Both the position numbers and the translations under genes were made by a program. From an uncultured Alphaproteobacteria bacterium (GTDB lineage: Bacteria > Pseudomonadota > Alphaproteobacteria > MPNO01 > UBA2964): DNA of 64,000 bases. Below the pieces are notes generated by a model. The model was not told where the DNA came from. It did no database searches and was given only the letters and a program-made list of their open reading frames with translations. The stretch spans positions 2,367,391 to 2,431,390 of the forward strand of contig OX638326.1 in NCBI GenBank assembly GCA_951812775.1, written 5' to 3'. Below are positions 33,789 to 40,939 of this stretch, piece by piece. Within the stretch, counting starts at the first letter, position 1. Every line of letters begins with the position of its first letter.

Positions 33789-34406
33789 CGCTTCTGCATC
33801 ATAACGTTCCGGTCGAACATGGCTGTCAAAGCCATGGCGAATACCCTCATAAATAAACCAGCTGACTTCGGGGCAACGATCCTTAAACATGGCAACATCT
33901 TCCGGCGGCACCGCTGTATCAAGCGACCCGACATGGCTAATGATGGGGCATCGGGCGTGTTCATCCGGAAAGTCGCACATATTGGATCCGTAATAGGCGA
34001 TAGCAGCATCGAACTCGCATCGGCACGCAGCCAGCCAGGTAATCGTACCCCCAAAGCAATACCCCGAAATTGCGACCTTACCCGCTGATGCGATATGAGC
34101 CGCTGCGGTCGTTACATCATCAAGCACCTGGTCATAGTTCACAGCATGGCTGATCTCTTTGCCCCGCCGCATGCCGTCAGCATCGTAGGGTAAGACCAGA
34201 TCATTTGCAGTCCGATCGAACAAAGCAGGTGCAATGGCGCAATAGCCCGCAGATGCGTATTTGTCGCACACGCTTTTGAGGTACTCATTTACGCCATACA
34301 TCTCCATCCCGATGACGATCCCGCCACGAGAAACTCCCTCCGGTTCGGCGAGACAGGCGCTAAATTGATGACCATCAGATGCTGTCAGACCGACTGTCGT
34401 TCCCAT
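33735..34406 (-). CDS. Dienelactone hydrolase family protein
   Basis: 223 residues with the alpha/beta-hydrolase fold. The nucleophile elbow GYCFGG supplies a catalytic Cys, HVGSLDTAVPP the Asp, and GIRHGFDSH the His, the Cys-Asp-His triad of carboxymethylenebutenolidase. These enzymes open dienelactones in chlorocatechol-type pathways, but the family is broad. It converges with the GGDEF remnant, overlapping it by 54 bases, and stands alone. Little else nearby is functional. Confidence 0.85.
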   Translation of the reverse strand: MGTTVGLTASDGHQFSACLAEPEGVSRGGIVIGMEMYGVNEYLKSVCDKYASAGYCAIAPALFDRTANDLVLPYDADGMRRGKEISHAVNYDQVLDDVTTAAAHIASAGKVAISGYCFGGTITWLAACRCEFDAAIAYYGSNMCDFPDEHARCPIISHVGSLDTAVPPEDVAMFKDRCPEVSWFIYEGIRHGFDSHVRPERYDAEASSLAWERTQDFMAEHIG

Positions 34407-34496
34407 AATGCCCTCGATAGACGAATGTTGTTCCCCACCATACTATCGGAGACAGTCAGACAACCAACCCCGGTCGCACGAATTAGGAATCACTGA

Positions 34497-34679
34497 ATGC
34501 TGAAACTTCGATTTGCCGCAGGCGGCTATGATCGGCTCGACGCGCTTCAATATGGCATTGTCAAACCGGACGGCATTGAGCTGGACTTCAACGAGATCAA
34601 CGCCCCGCGTCGTATCTTTGACGGCATGCTGGGTGACGGGCCGACTCCGTACCTATTGAAGATCTATTTGTTCCGGTGA
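34497..34679 (+). pseudogene. 5' fragment of a 4,5-dihydroxyphthalate decarboxylase/NMT1-like gene
   Basis: 60 codons. LRFAAGGYDRLDALQYGIVKP and DGIELDFNEI resemble the N-terminus of the periplasmic-binding-fold proteins annotated as 4,5-dihydroxyphthalate decarboxylase (cf. YDRTxAL...GxVxPEGIxL). The frame ends after GDGPTPYLLKIYLF, far short of the usual 330 residues. It is one of several truncated catabolic genes in this zone. Confidence 0.6.
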
Positions 34680-34686
34680 CGTAGCA

Positions 34687-35094
34687 TCAGTCGGCCTCCG
34701 GCCCTTCGAGAAACTTGTTGGGTTTCAGAAACATCGCCAGCAGCAGACAGCCATCCGGTGACCAGGCATCATGCTTGCTACCCGCCGGGCGCCAGGCATA
34801 GTCACCGGCTTTGCACACGCCTTCAAAATCACACAGGCTGCCTTCAAGCACATAACTCTGTTCAATGTCTGTGTGCTCATGCATCGGCAGTTTGGCGCCC
34901 GGTTGCCAGCGAAACAGCGCCGTCATCACACCACGCTGTTCATCCTTAAGCAGAATCTTCATTTCAATCCCGTCATAATAGGTATCCATCCAGGGCAACC
35001 CATCAACATCGAGATAGCGCGTACTCGAAGGGTTCATCGCACTATCATCAAAATTCGGCGTATGGGGCTCCGTCGGGGCAACTGTATCAGGCAT
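34687..35094 (-). CDS. Small cupin-domain protein
   Basis: About 135 residues. The start at 35094 (MPDTVAPTEPH) has AGGAG at good spacing, unlike the longer frame. A single cupin barrel carries the motif-1 region AKLPMHEHTDIEQSYVLEG, with H, H and E metal ligands, and motif 2 in AWRPAGSKHDAWS. Such proteins bind a metal and act as isomerases, dioxygenases or sensors. It seems intact although surrounded by fragments. The function is not predictable. Confidence 0.8.
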   Translation of the reverse strand: MPDTVAPTEPHTPNFDDSAMNPSSTRYLDVDGLPWMDTYYDGIEMKILLKDEQRGVMTALFRWQPGAKLPMHEHTDIEQSYVLEGSLCDFEGVCKAGDYAWRPAGSKHDAWSPDGCLLLAMFLKPNKFLEGPEAD

Positions 35095-35241
35095 GACAAC
35101 ACTCCTTCTGTGGTCGTGGCGCGTCCTGTAAACCATAGGGGAGGACAGATATAAAAACTACGCGGATCAGCCAATGCATAATGTCACTGTAAGGCAGGAA
35201 ATCATCGACCGGGTGGGGGAGCGGGCTACTATTGGCGTACC

Positions 35242-36012
35242 CTATTTTACCTGCGCACCGGAATCCCGGATCGTCAGCCAGCCAAGCAGCGCGAGAATCG
35301 CTCCACCGACAATAAAGAATGACGCTTCAAGTCCAAACAGCTTTGCGGCTGCCCCCATGAGAATTGGCAGGAACACCGCTGCCAAACGACCCGCCGTTAC
35401 CCGTAGCCCCGCTCCCTTGCCCTGCGCCTCACCGGCAGCCTGAGCCACCATGGAAATTTCCATTGCCTGTGCCACGCCCGCACGTCGCGCCCCGGATCGC
35501 CATGGCAATCACGAACAGGGTATAAAGGCCAAACACACTGGCGACCGGTGCCCAGTCGATGTTGATACCGAGAAAATCGAACACCGCGGCTATCGGTGAT
35601 ACATCAATGGTAAACCCGGTCCAGCCAATGATCGGCGTGATAGTCATCATGACAACGCCCTGCGCGATAGAGAAAAGCAGAATGCGGCGATTTGGGAATT
35701 TGGTGGCAAGCCAGCCGGTACTGATCGCCCCGACTCCCCCGACCGCCCCCAACACTGAGAAGAGAATGCCAATGAGGGTGCCGGATATGCCAATGCCATC
35801 GAGATAGATGACGTAGAAGTTTGACGGCATGGCGACCCCCGAATGGCGCAGGATCGTGACCACAAAAACCAGTCCAATGGCCGGAATTGCCACAAGTCGG
35901 AAGGCATCGAGATAGTCATTCAGTTTGGGCAGGACATCGCGGATAGTGGTCTCGGGTTTTGGAACCGTCTGCGCATTTTGTTTCGTCGGCACGGGCACCG
36001 GCGTTGTTTCCC
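35242..36012 (-). pseudogene. C-terminal half of an MFS transporter, also frameshifted
   Basis: Only the central loop and TM7-12 of a twelve-helix transporter remain: FRLVAIPAIGLVFVVTIL, TLIGILFSVLGAVGGVGAI, ISMVAQAAGEAQGKGAGLR, FFIVGGAILALLGWL. There is no N-terminal half; sequence beyond about 36012 belongs to the phage-like gene. The frame changes after FVIAMAIRGA and resumes with RRAGVAQAMEIS in the next frame, explained by a missing C in the run at 35490-35493. A gene remnant. Confidence 0.75.
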
Positions 36013-36901
36013 ATTGCCTATAACGATAACAGGTGCCGTAGATAAGCCTGCGCTTCCGGTCCTTTGGATTGGAGTATCCTGGCAAGCTCTTCATTAATAC
36101 GTTGCTTGGCCTTATCCCCCCTGCCAACGAGTGTTGCCGCCGCTTTTGTCGCCGCATCGACAGGCCGCCCCAACCTAAGCAGGTTCAAAGGGCTACCGCC
36201 TCTTAAGCGTTCGAGATTCTGGAAAACTGAACCAGGGGCCGGTTTCATATGGGGTTTCATATTATGGAAATTAGCCGCCCTATTGACGTGTTTCCCCAGA
36301 TAATCCATCTGATCCGGTTCCAGCACAAGGGCAAGCTTTTCCTGTACGGCCTCTTTCGAGAGCCAATTGGTAATCTCTACATTTACAGTCGGCCATCTTA
36401 GCCAGCTATCCTGCCAGCTTACCATATCGAAATCTATCGCGACGTTGCCTTGGTCATGCTTGATCTTATCCCGCACCTCCTGCCTGACCCACCTCAACTC
36501 GGCCTTATCCATATCCATATCATCAAACATTTCGCGAGCATCATCTGCAGTTGTTTTGTCAGCCATAAGTTCCTTACCGAACTCCCTGGCCTCGTATTCC
36601 CTGAACTCGTCATCGGACACATTCACTGCGTTTTTGTATTCAGGAACCGCTTCTTTCAACGCTTCTCTCAAATCACGGGAAAGGTTCTTGTATGCCCTGC
36701 CCAGGTCCGTGGTTCCATATTTTGCGCGCTTACCGTTAGCAGCATAAGCATACACTTCCGGGCCCATCGCCAATGCATCCTCTGCGATGCTCCTCGCAGT
36801 AAAACTCGCAGAAGAATAAAGAATACCTTCCGGGTCCATCTCCAATGCATCCTCTGAGATGATTCCATCTTTTGCGTGCTTACCGTTAGCAGCATCCACC
36901 C

Positions 36902-37470
36902 CATTAAGTACTCTTGTTATGTGATCAATCTGCATAACATCCGGCAGTTGACGGAAAGTCATAGTGCCATCATCAGCAATATTCATCAGAATCTGTTTGG
37001 AAGCATACCCCTCAAGATGCATCAGTTCATTAGCTTCCTTGATAACGGATTCCGGCACCCGGGTCAGGATATCTCTTACTATCCGGCGTCCGGCATCCGA
37101 TGCGTAATCAACTTCTTTCAACGCTTTTCTCAAATCACGAGAAAGCTTTAGGTATCCCCTACTCCAGGTCATGATTCCATCTACAGCATAGCGAACTCTA
37201 AAAGCTAGAGCGCCCTCATAGTTAGCCAAAATAGTTAGCCAAATCCTCAAGTCCTATTGTTATGTGATCAATCTGCATAACATCCGGCATTTGACGGAAA
37301 GTCATAGTGCCATCATCAGCAAGGCTCGCCATGATCTGATTGGAACCATACCCCTCAAGATGCATCAGTTTATTGGCTTTATTAATAGCGGATTCCGGCA
37401 CCCGGGTCAGGATATCTTTTTCTATCCGGCGTCCGGCATCCGATGCGTAATCGATGGGCTTTGCATAGGC
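36902..37470. repeat. Diverged direct repeats, offset 343 bp
   Basis: Segments starting near 36914 and 37257 share TTGTTATGTGATCAATCTGC and most of the following 200 bases, with scattered substitutions. They encode the duplicated 75-residue unit of the phage-like gene. The divergence shows this duplication is older than the perfect 13-mer repeat next to it. Confidence 0.8.
37218..37243. repeat. 13-bp perfect tandem duplication breaking the phage-like gene
   Basis: ATAGTTAGCCAAA occurs twice in direct succession (37218-37230, 37231-37243). Since 13 is not a multiple of three it shifts the frame; removing one copy restores continuous coding. Confidence 0.9.
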
Positions 37471-37981
37471 TCGCTTGTATAAAGCATCAATCTGGTTACT
37501 CATGTCGCCATGCGGGGTCATATTGCTTGACCCGGATGTACCGGGAACCCCCAGCGTCTTATCCAATGCCTTATTCAGGTCCTTACCGACCTGTTTCGAA
37601 CGCAGCTTCAGGGCGGCTATTAAAGAATTGTGGGTACCAATGTTCGTCCCGGCAGCCTTCTTCAACAAACCAGCAAAATAAGGATTAGCTTCAGCCAACA
37701 TCGCTTGCGGCCCGGCCCGGGACATATTCTGCAAATCGGATTCATCGACAACTTTAGAAAGAAGATCAGAAGCTGTTCGGCTCATACCGGAGTTGCGATT
37801 TTCGTGATCTTTCAAGAGCCTGATAAAACCGTAAACAAATGAAACGGTTAGCATAATGGCGACCAGTACACCGCCAGTAATCAATAGAATCTGATCCATA
37901 TTCCACAAAATAGCGACTAACCAGAAATATTTCAACCAGCGTTGTGAAACGCCGGTCTTCCTGCCAATGGAGTAATAGAAG

Positions 37982-38170
37982 ATGACCGAGGTGCTGCATG
38001 ACGGTGCCAAGGCAACATTTGAAGAAGATGTCGTCATGATCGAGGCCCAGCAGGAACGACTCGGTGGAATCAGCTTCGATGGTCTGACCGACATCAACGC
38101 TGACAACCCGCCCCTCCGGATGCGCCGCATCATGGACGAGCCGATCGCGGCGGAAAGTGTTACTGGATAG
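37982..38170 (+). pseudogene. 3' fragment of a Rieske aromatic O-demethylase alpha-subunit gene
   Basis: 62 codons. ATFEEDVVMIEAQQERL, DINADNPPLRMRRIMDEPI and AAES match the C-terminal end of vanillate O-demethylase-type (VanA-like) Rieske oxygenases. The Rieske and iron-binding domains are missing. It begins about 80 bases from the N-terminal start of the phage-like gene on the other strand, indicating a junction there. Nonfunctional. Confidence 0.7.
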
Positions 38171-38191
38171 TGAAATTGGGGTTAGACATTT

Positions 38192-38613
38192 TTAGTGATC
38201 GTAAACATTAAACCCGGGATCAAACCAAACGACGTGGAATCTATCCTGATCTCGATAACCGATCATCGGAGCTTTTCCTACACATCTAAATGACAACAAT
38301 GTCATGTCAGGCATAATATGGATCGGGATTTTAACATTAATTGCGTCGTGCGCTATTTTCTCGCAGCCTAATCGCAGCCTAATCCATGTCGCGGAGCAGA
38401 CTTGATTCCCCGCCCAGTAAGAGCGCTCAACCTGCACAGTTGATCTAAAACGGCGGATTTAGCCTCACCATCCTTGTCAGCTAGATCAAAATCCTTTTGC
38501 AAATAGTAGAACGAAAATACCGGCGGAACGGAATCATAGTTTAACTTTGGCGCATCATGACTTTGTATGCGCTTTCCTTTTCGTTCTTTAGGTTTCTTAA
38601 GTTTATTCTTCAA
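38192..38613 (-). pseudogene. Putative Panacea-partner toxin gene, frameshifted by an 11-bp duplication
   Basis: The first frame (from 38613) gives a basic N-terminus (MKNKLKKPKERKGKR), then PPVFSFYYLQKDFDL and LSALTGRGIKSAPRHGLGC, and stops. The second continues EKIAHDAINVKIPIH, FRCVGKAPMIGYRDQDRFHV and VWFDPGFNVYDH. Deleting one copy of an 11-base tandem repeat at 38362-38383 joins them as HGLGCEKIAHD, about 135 residues. The start overlaps the end of the Panacea gene, the usual tight coupling of antitoxin and toxin. Toxin identity is inferred from position only; I do not recognise the fold. Confidence 0.6.
38362..38383. repeat. 11-bp perfect tandem duplication
   Basis: CGCAGCCTAAT is present twice in a row (38362-38372, 38373-38383) within the putative toxin gene. 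It introduces a stop (GCGATTAGGCTG reading) after APRHGLGCD. Confidence 0.9.
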
Positions 38614-39074
38614 CGAGCGTCGTAAAATATCCTTTCAGAGAATCCGCAAGTATCGGCCCGGAAGGCGAACCGTTATTCCAGGCATCCTTCCAGGGGTCTT
38701 CTTCATGTGTCATATCGCAAAGACGCCAGGCTGAATATTGACCATAGACATCGTAGACTTCATCCAGGAGATCGCATTCATCCGCCGAAAAAGCCGCCCC
38801 TGGATCAAAACCTTCGGGCGGCGGAACAGGGTTGGAGCCATGCCGGGCAAATGCCTTATAAAGCTCAGGGACAACAGGACCATGCCGCCAGGCTTCAATG
38901 GTTTCATTGAAGAGCGGTCGGTCAAAAACCGAAGAGCGGTCGGTCAAAAACCGCTAAATTGAAACCTTGCGCATAATAAACCAGCTTTTGAATCTTAAGA
39001 TTTGAGAACATGTCACCTGCATCATCATCAGACTTTGACAAAAAATAGTTGGCGACATCACGAGCTGTTGCCAT
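38603..39074 (-). pseudogene. Panacea-domain (SocA/GepA-like) antitoxin gene broken by a 22-bp duplication
   Basis: From the ATG at 39074, which has AGGAGA upstream, the protein reads MATARDVANYFLSK, KIQKLVYYAQGFNLAVFDRP and then stops in the duplicated segment. In the shifted frame it continues DRPLFNETIEAWRHGPVVPE, LYKAFARHG. IQKL.YYAQ and IEAW.HGPVVPELY are signatures of the Panacea domain, an antitoxin domain that pairs with many different toxins. Removing one copy of the 22-base repeat at 38909-38952 restores about 148 residues. It overlaps the next gene by 11 bases. Confidence 0.85.
38909..38952. repeat. 22-bp perfect tandem duplication
   Basis: A 22-base unit beginning GAAGAGCGGTCGG and ending AAAAACC is repeated exactly twice (38909-38930, 38931-38952) in the Panacea gene. 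22 is not a multiple of three, so the reading frame is lost. Confidence 0.9.
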
Positions 39075-39086
39075 AGGTGTTCTCCT

Positions 39087-39236
39087 TCAATCCTCTCGTA
39101 CGAGATATGGAATGCTTTCGTGCTTATTCTTCTCTTGGCCACCAAGACAGGTTTCATCTTCTTCTGTACTGAACATTTCTGCGACCTGCAATAATGCCAG
39201 CCCTTTGCGGTGAGATTTCCCCGGTGCCTTACCCAT
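39087..39236 (-). pseudogene. N-terminal remnant of a second IS1595-type transposase
   Basis: 49 codons. The first 25 (MGKAPGKSHRKGLALLQVAE, MFSTE) parallel the start of the split transposase at 22075 (MANNAPGKHHREGISLIELAEMF). Coding then becomes unrelated and stops at 39087, directly before the ribosome-binding site of the Panacea gene. Most of the transposase has therefore been deleted, leaving its promoter-proximal end in front of the toxin-antitoxin pair. Confidence 0.8.
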
Positions 39237-39269
39237 GAACCCTCTCCCTTCCAGTAACAATCCAGAAGA

Positions 39270-39308
39270 GGGGAGTCAACGCCTTTGTTACTCAGGTATA
39301 TAATTCCC
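39270..39308. mobile_element. Terminus of IS1595-type element 2
   Basis: Reading on the minus strand from 39308, GGGAATTATATACCTGAGTA closely matches the terminus at 22137, and both lie about 65-75 bases before a transposase start. This marks the outer edge of a second, decayed element holding the Panacea pair. No opposite end is visible near 38170. Confidence 0.75.
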
Positions 39309-39412
39309 AAATTTAAACTTCATTATTAGTTGTATTTATATGGACTGAATCGATTGGTCGCGGAGAGATTACAAGCTTTAATAGAATTTTAATTTGGATA
39401 TTGTTGACTTTC

Positions 39413-39877
39413 ATGGCAACAATAAGAAACTTACCCAAAGAAGGTAAGCCAGAGGAGTATGGACTCCCTGGCCGGGAGTCACGAGTACCAATTCGGCAAC
39501 TTTTTGTAACAGCTGAACTTTTTAACCGGATCGAAGGAAATGCAGAACTTGATGATGAACGCAAACGAGTAGGTGGCCGTTTGTTGATAGATCATCCGGA
39601 ACAAACATTTTGCGATTTTCGCTGTTCCGAGCGACCACCCGCCGGAAATTTACGACGCATGATACCGACTAGCGAGGGGATATGGAAATTACATACCCCT
39701 GGATTGAGAATTTACGGCCGGTATCCGCAATCGGGTTCGTTCGTATTTGTTACTGCACCGCTAGAGAACAAAACAAGGTCAGTTCGACAAATTAACAAGA
39801 CTCCGGCGGCTGGGTCCTCCATTGGGTATGCTCCCGCACAAATCGTGATGGACGGTGAAGACAGTGTCGGCGCTTAA
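39413..39877 (+). CDS. Unknown protein, possible RelE-like toxin fold
   Basis: About 154 residues, not firmly recognised. The middle has LRRMIPTSEGIWKLHTPGLR, IYGRYPQSGSFVFVTAPLE, a run of alternating strands ending in basic residues, reminiscent of RelE/HigB-like domains, but I see no decisive residues. The start is placed at an ATG (MATIRNLPKEG) with no clear ribosome-binding site; a TTG lies four codons upstream. It overlaps the following gene by 23 bases, so the two are probably coupled. The pair lies just outside an IS1595 terminus. Confidence 0.55.
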   Translation: MATIRNLPKEGKPEEYGLPGRESRVPIRQLFVTAELFNRIEGNAELDDERKRVGGRLLIDHPEQTFCDFRCSERPPAGNLRRMIPTSEGIWKLHTPGLRIYGRYPQSGSFVFVTAPLENKTRSVRQINKTPAAGSSIGYAPAQIVMDGEDSVGA

Positions 39878-40277
39878 GTTCGGAAACGTCGCTCTATGCG
39901 AACATGTGGTACCGTCCGGAAAAGGTAAGTATACATTGATTAACGTGTTCGCTGGCGATGTTATCGTACCTTCTTTTCCAGCGATGGTAACGTTCGGCTT
40001 TTACGCAGAAGTTGTTCCTGATGCTAACGGACCCATGGATTTGGCTCTTAAGTTAAAAACAGATCAGAAAGTTATTGGGCGTATTGATGGTGAATTAGAA
40101 GATTCGAAACCCGGGCTTCCAACACCGCCAGTCATTCCTCTGGCCACACCAGAATTTGAAAAGGAATGCACCTTTTCATTGGTTGCTGAATCAAAAAGCT
40201 ATCGATCCAAAACCATTCTCAAAAAGAAAATTTTAAAACTTGAAAATCAAGACAGCTCTGCAATGGCGTTGATTTAG
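39855..40277 (+). CDS. Unknown protein (DUF6941-like), partner of the preceding gene
   Basis: About 140 residues, starting at one of two GTG codons (39855 or 39864). The opening LKFGNVALCEHVVPSGKGKY, then TLINVFAGDVIVPSFPAMV, resembles a small family of unknown function (DUF6941, from memory), predicted as a beta-rich domain. The C-terminal tail is lysine rich (KSYRSKTILKKKILKLE). It overlaps the upstream gene, and the base composition is more AT-rich than the neighbouring operons, suggesting horizontal arrival. An immunity or antitoxin role is only a possibility. Confidence 0.55.
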   Translation: MKTVSALKFGNVALCEHVVPSGKGKYTLINVFAGDVIVPSFPAMVTFGFYAEVVPDANGPMDLALKLKTDQKVIGRIDGELEDSKPGLPTPPVIPLATPEFEKECTFSLVAESKSYRSKTILKKKILKLENQDSSAMALI

Positions 40278-40374
40278 CGTTCGCTTCCCATTTACATAAA
40301 TCCGTATACCGAATTGACCCGTGTATACGCGCGATCCACAGGCTTCTGCTGTCGTAAAAAAAGGAGGAAAAACC

Positions 40375-40479
40375 ATGCAAGAAGAGCTGACAAAGCTGAT
40401 ACGGCTGATACGGCTGACTTTGCTGATAATCTTGACTATCATCGGGCTTGCAGTTGCAGGGCTTGCTCTGGTGTCGTAA
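40375..40479 (+). CDS. 34-residue hydrophobic small protein
   Basis: ATG at 40375 is preceded by AAAGGAGG, an almost ideal ribosome-binding site. The protein MQEELTKLIRLIRLTLLIIL (then TIIGLAVAGLALVS) is a short charged helix followed by one membrane helix. TCGTAAAAAA occurs both before the ribosome-binding site and at the stop. A GC-rich hairpin follows five bases after the stop. The good signals support expression; a type I toxin or small membrane regulator would look like this, but no family is recognised. Confidence 0.6.
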   Translation: MQEELTKLIRLIRLTLLIILTIIGLAVAGLALVS

Positions 40480-40483
40480 AAAA

Positions 40484-40501
40484 GGGGGGCAAACGCCCCC
40501 C
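40484..40501. terminator. Strong hairpin after the small membrane protein gene
   Basis: GGGGGGC (40484-40490) pairs perfectly with GCCCCCC (40495-40501) around an AAAC loop. There is an A-run before it and no T-run after, so on the plus strand it is an incomplete intrinsic terminator; on the minus strand the T-run follows the stem. Confidence 0.7.
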
Positions 40502-40575
40502 GATTCCCGGTTATCTAAAAGGTAAAACACCCTTTCGAGTTTTCGTTGACTCCTTCCCCGCCTTATGATGTGATA

Positions 40576-40614
40576 TTTCATGAATGAAACGTTGTTTAAT
40601 ATATAAAACAACGT
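40576..40614. promoter_or_regulatory. Double palindromic operator before the ABC-Rieske operon
   Basis: TTTCAT-GA-ATGAAA (40576-40589) abuts a perfect inverted repeat ACGTTGTTT...AAACAACGT (40589-40614, 8-base spacer AATATATA). It lies 25 bases before the first gene of the operon that includes an IclR regulator. IclR proteins bind such palindromes as dimers or tetramers, so autoregulated control of the operon is a reasonable inference. Confidence 0.6.
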
Positions 40615-40638
40615 GTCTGGCGATAAAACGCGGAGAGG

Positions 40639-40932
40639 ATGATGGACCATAATCCCTGTCTAAAAGGCGGTGTGCCCCCGAACGCCGATACCGGGCGTGG
40701 CCGTATCGAAGACCCCGCCGCCATCGTGAATGTCCCGTGGCAAACCCGCCCCGCACCTCCCACCGATCATGAGCTGGCTCTGTGCGAAGCGCTCACTGAA
40801 ATATTTGACGCCGGGATTGAGGAACTTTCGGAAATCGTCGCCGCCTTAAACGACAAAGGTGTCAAAGCCGCGGACGGGTCAGACTGGACCGAAGACAGCT
40901 TTCAGGCCGAAATGAAAAAGCAAAGCGGCTGA
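40639..40932 (+). CDS. Small recombinase-like helix-turn-helix protein
   Basis: 97 residues. The C-terminal half (LCEALTEIFDAGIEELSEIV, AALNDKGVKAADGSDWTED) looks like the helix-turn-helix of resolvase-type recombinases, without any catalytic domain. The N-terminal half is proline rich and acidic (NVPWQTRPAPPTDHE). Small proteins of this description are found beside Rieske oxygenase genes. It is the first gene of the operon, starting with CGGAGAGG before the ATG and followed seven bases later by the ABC ATPase. A regulatory or accessory role is guessed. Confidence 0.7.
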   Translation: MMDHNPCLKGGVPPNADTGRGRIEDPAAIVNVPWQTRPAPPTDHELALCEALTEIFDAGIEELSEIVAALNDKGVKAADGSDWTEDSFQAEMKKQSG

Positions 40933-40939
40933 GCTCTCC

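Larger units (their letters stand above)
36018..37899 (-). pseudogene. Repetitive phage-like gene split by a 13-bp tandem duplication
   Basis: Two frames (37899-37222 and 37250-36018) join seamlessly if one copy of the duplicated 13-mer at 37218-37243 is removed, giving GLEDLANYEGALAFRVRY and a protein of about 620 residues. The N-terminus has one membrane helix (ILLITGGVLVAIMLTVSFVY). A unit of about 75 residues (DYASDAGRRI.KDILTRVPES, LMHLEGY, ADDGTMTFRQ.PDVMQIDHIT) occurs twice, and shorter motifs (ANGK.AK, EDAL.M.PE) also repeat. The C-terminus (INEELARILQSKGPEAQAYL) resembles large internal virion or polyvalent phage proteins, recalled and unverified. I cannot name a function. Confidence 0.55.

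Noticed and set aside
34687-35136. Longer N-terminus of the small cupin protein
   Set aside because: The ATG at 35094 has a clear AGGAG site and the preceding residues are arginine rich and atypical.
36367-36857. Two plus-strand frames of about 130 codons
   Set aside because: They are antisense to the repetitive phage-like gene, and their repeats merely mirror it.
36902-37470. Possible CRISPR array because of repeated sequence
   Set aside because: The repeat is two diverged copies of a coding unit with a 343-bp period, not short regularly spaced identical repeats.
38603-38947. Intact Panacea gene starting MTDRSSVFDRP
   Set aside because: The true start with a ribosome-binding site is at 39074; the shorter frame lacks the conserved N-terminal helices and exists only because of the 22-bp duplication.
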